DNA of 64,000 nt from Mikania micrantha. Lineage: Eukaryota > Streptophyta > Magnoliopsida > Asterales > Asteraceae. The notes beneath the pieces are model-generated. The model searched no databases and was not told where the DNA came from. It worked only from the letters and a program-made list of their open reading frames with translations. Shown here piece after piece: positions 63,871 to 64,000 of this stretch; position 1 is the stretch's first letter; each line of letters begins with the position of its first letter. The stretch spans positions 76,124,028 to 76,188,027 of the forward strand of contig CM018693.1 in NCBI GenBank assembly GCA_009363875.1, given 5' to 3'. The position numbers and the translations under genes were made by a program.

Positions 63871-64000
63871 ATGGTATTCAAATCAAGTGGTACACAACAT
63901 GGTATTCAAATCAAGTGGTTCAAAACATGGTATTCAAATCAAGTGGTTCAAAACATGGTATTCAAATCAAGTGGTTCACATCATGGTATTCAAATCAGAT
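63871..64000. repeat. 28-bp tandem repeat
   Basis: ATGGTATTCAAATCAAGTGG plus 8 nt repeats with an exact 28-bp period at 63871, 63899, 63927, 63955 and 63983, and continues past the window end. Units differ at one to three positions. It lies within element E. Confidence 0.93.

Larger units (their letters stand above)
61143..64000 (+). repeat. Element E: Ty3/gypsy-type LTR, runs off the window
   Basis: Starts TGTAACATTTG exactly where D's gag knuckle is broken. Its layout follows A's LTR read in A's sense direction: TGTAACA start, an ACGCG-rich block, CT-rich tract (61838-61885), then a CGAACC array (about 62190-62760). That makes E plus-oriented. It also has a GGCCCA-rich stretch (about 62815-63060) and ends in a 28-bp tandem repeat at the window edge. 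At least 2.86 kb is visible; whether it is a full element or a solo LTR cannot be told. The short ORFs run through the array and are not genes. Confidence 0.75.

Noticed and set aside
63871..64000. CRISPR-like direct repeats
   Set aside because: The repeats are contiguous 28-bp units with no unique spacers, in plant retrotransposon DNA.

Overview
This is plant nuclear DNA made entirely of long terminal repeat (LTR) retrotransposons nested inside one another. I found no host gene, rRNA, tRNA or CRISPR. The elements are Ty3/gypsy chromoviruses of Tekay/Del type and Ty1/copia elements, two of them Sireviruses. They prime from initiator tRNA-Met (TGGTATCAGAGC-type sites). This points to a large, repeat-rich eudicot genome. 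Asteraceae is my guess from the look of the 3' ORF of the Sireviruses, at low confidence.

Layout, naming elements by letter. Element C is an old, degraded gypsy on the minus strand and is the host of everything else. Its integrase is cut by element X (LTR end 1-701) and, 236 bp further, by gypsy B (938-37801, minus, target duplication GTCTC). B's integrase is cut by Sirevirus S1 (5040-30264, plus, duplication GTGGA). S1's gag is cut by gypsy A (6183-18935, minus, duplication TGTTG). C resumes at 37802-41293 (integrase to gag), followed by a rearranged 5' LTR (41454-43308). That LTR is cut by a second Sirevirus, S2 (from 43309, plus). The 3' LTR of S2 is cut by a copia element D (56534-61142, minus), whose gag is cut by a gypsy-type LTR E (61143 to beyond 64000, plus). 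Both chains are four levels deep.

LTR divergence falls with nesting depth. I count by eye about 14 substitutions plus 2 indels in 2.7 kb for B, 1 in 365 bp for S1 and 2 in 3936 bp for A. A has one uninterrupted 1564-codon gag-pol and is the youngest and probably the most competent element. S2 has intact gag, pol and 3' ORF, but its 3' LTR is disrupted. S1 has a single nonsense codon in reverse transcriptase. B, C and D are broken.

The most interesting signal is in the two Sireviruses. Each has a third large ORF after pol (1018 and 1151 aa, homologous to each other, with no visible signal peptide or membrane segment). Upstream of that ORF, both carry the same architecture. An array of the element's own short LTR word (TTTCGTGTACA in S1, GGTTCG in S2) surrounds a TATAAATA octamer identical to the one in the LTR. 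About 155 nt later comes a conserved block with a 5' splice site (CTTAG|GTATA). A U-rich 3' splice site lies directly before the ATG. This looks like a private promoter plus a 5'-UTR intron (571 and 539 nt) for ORF3. The same word arrays also fill the LTR and the leader before gag.
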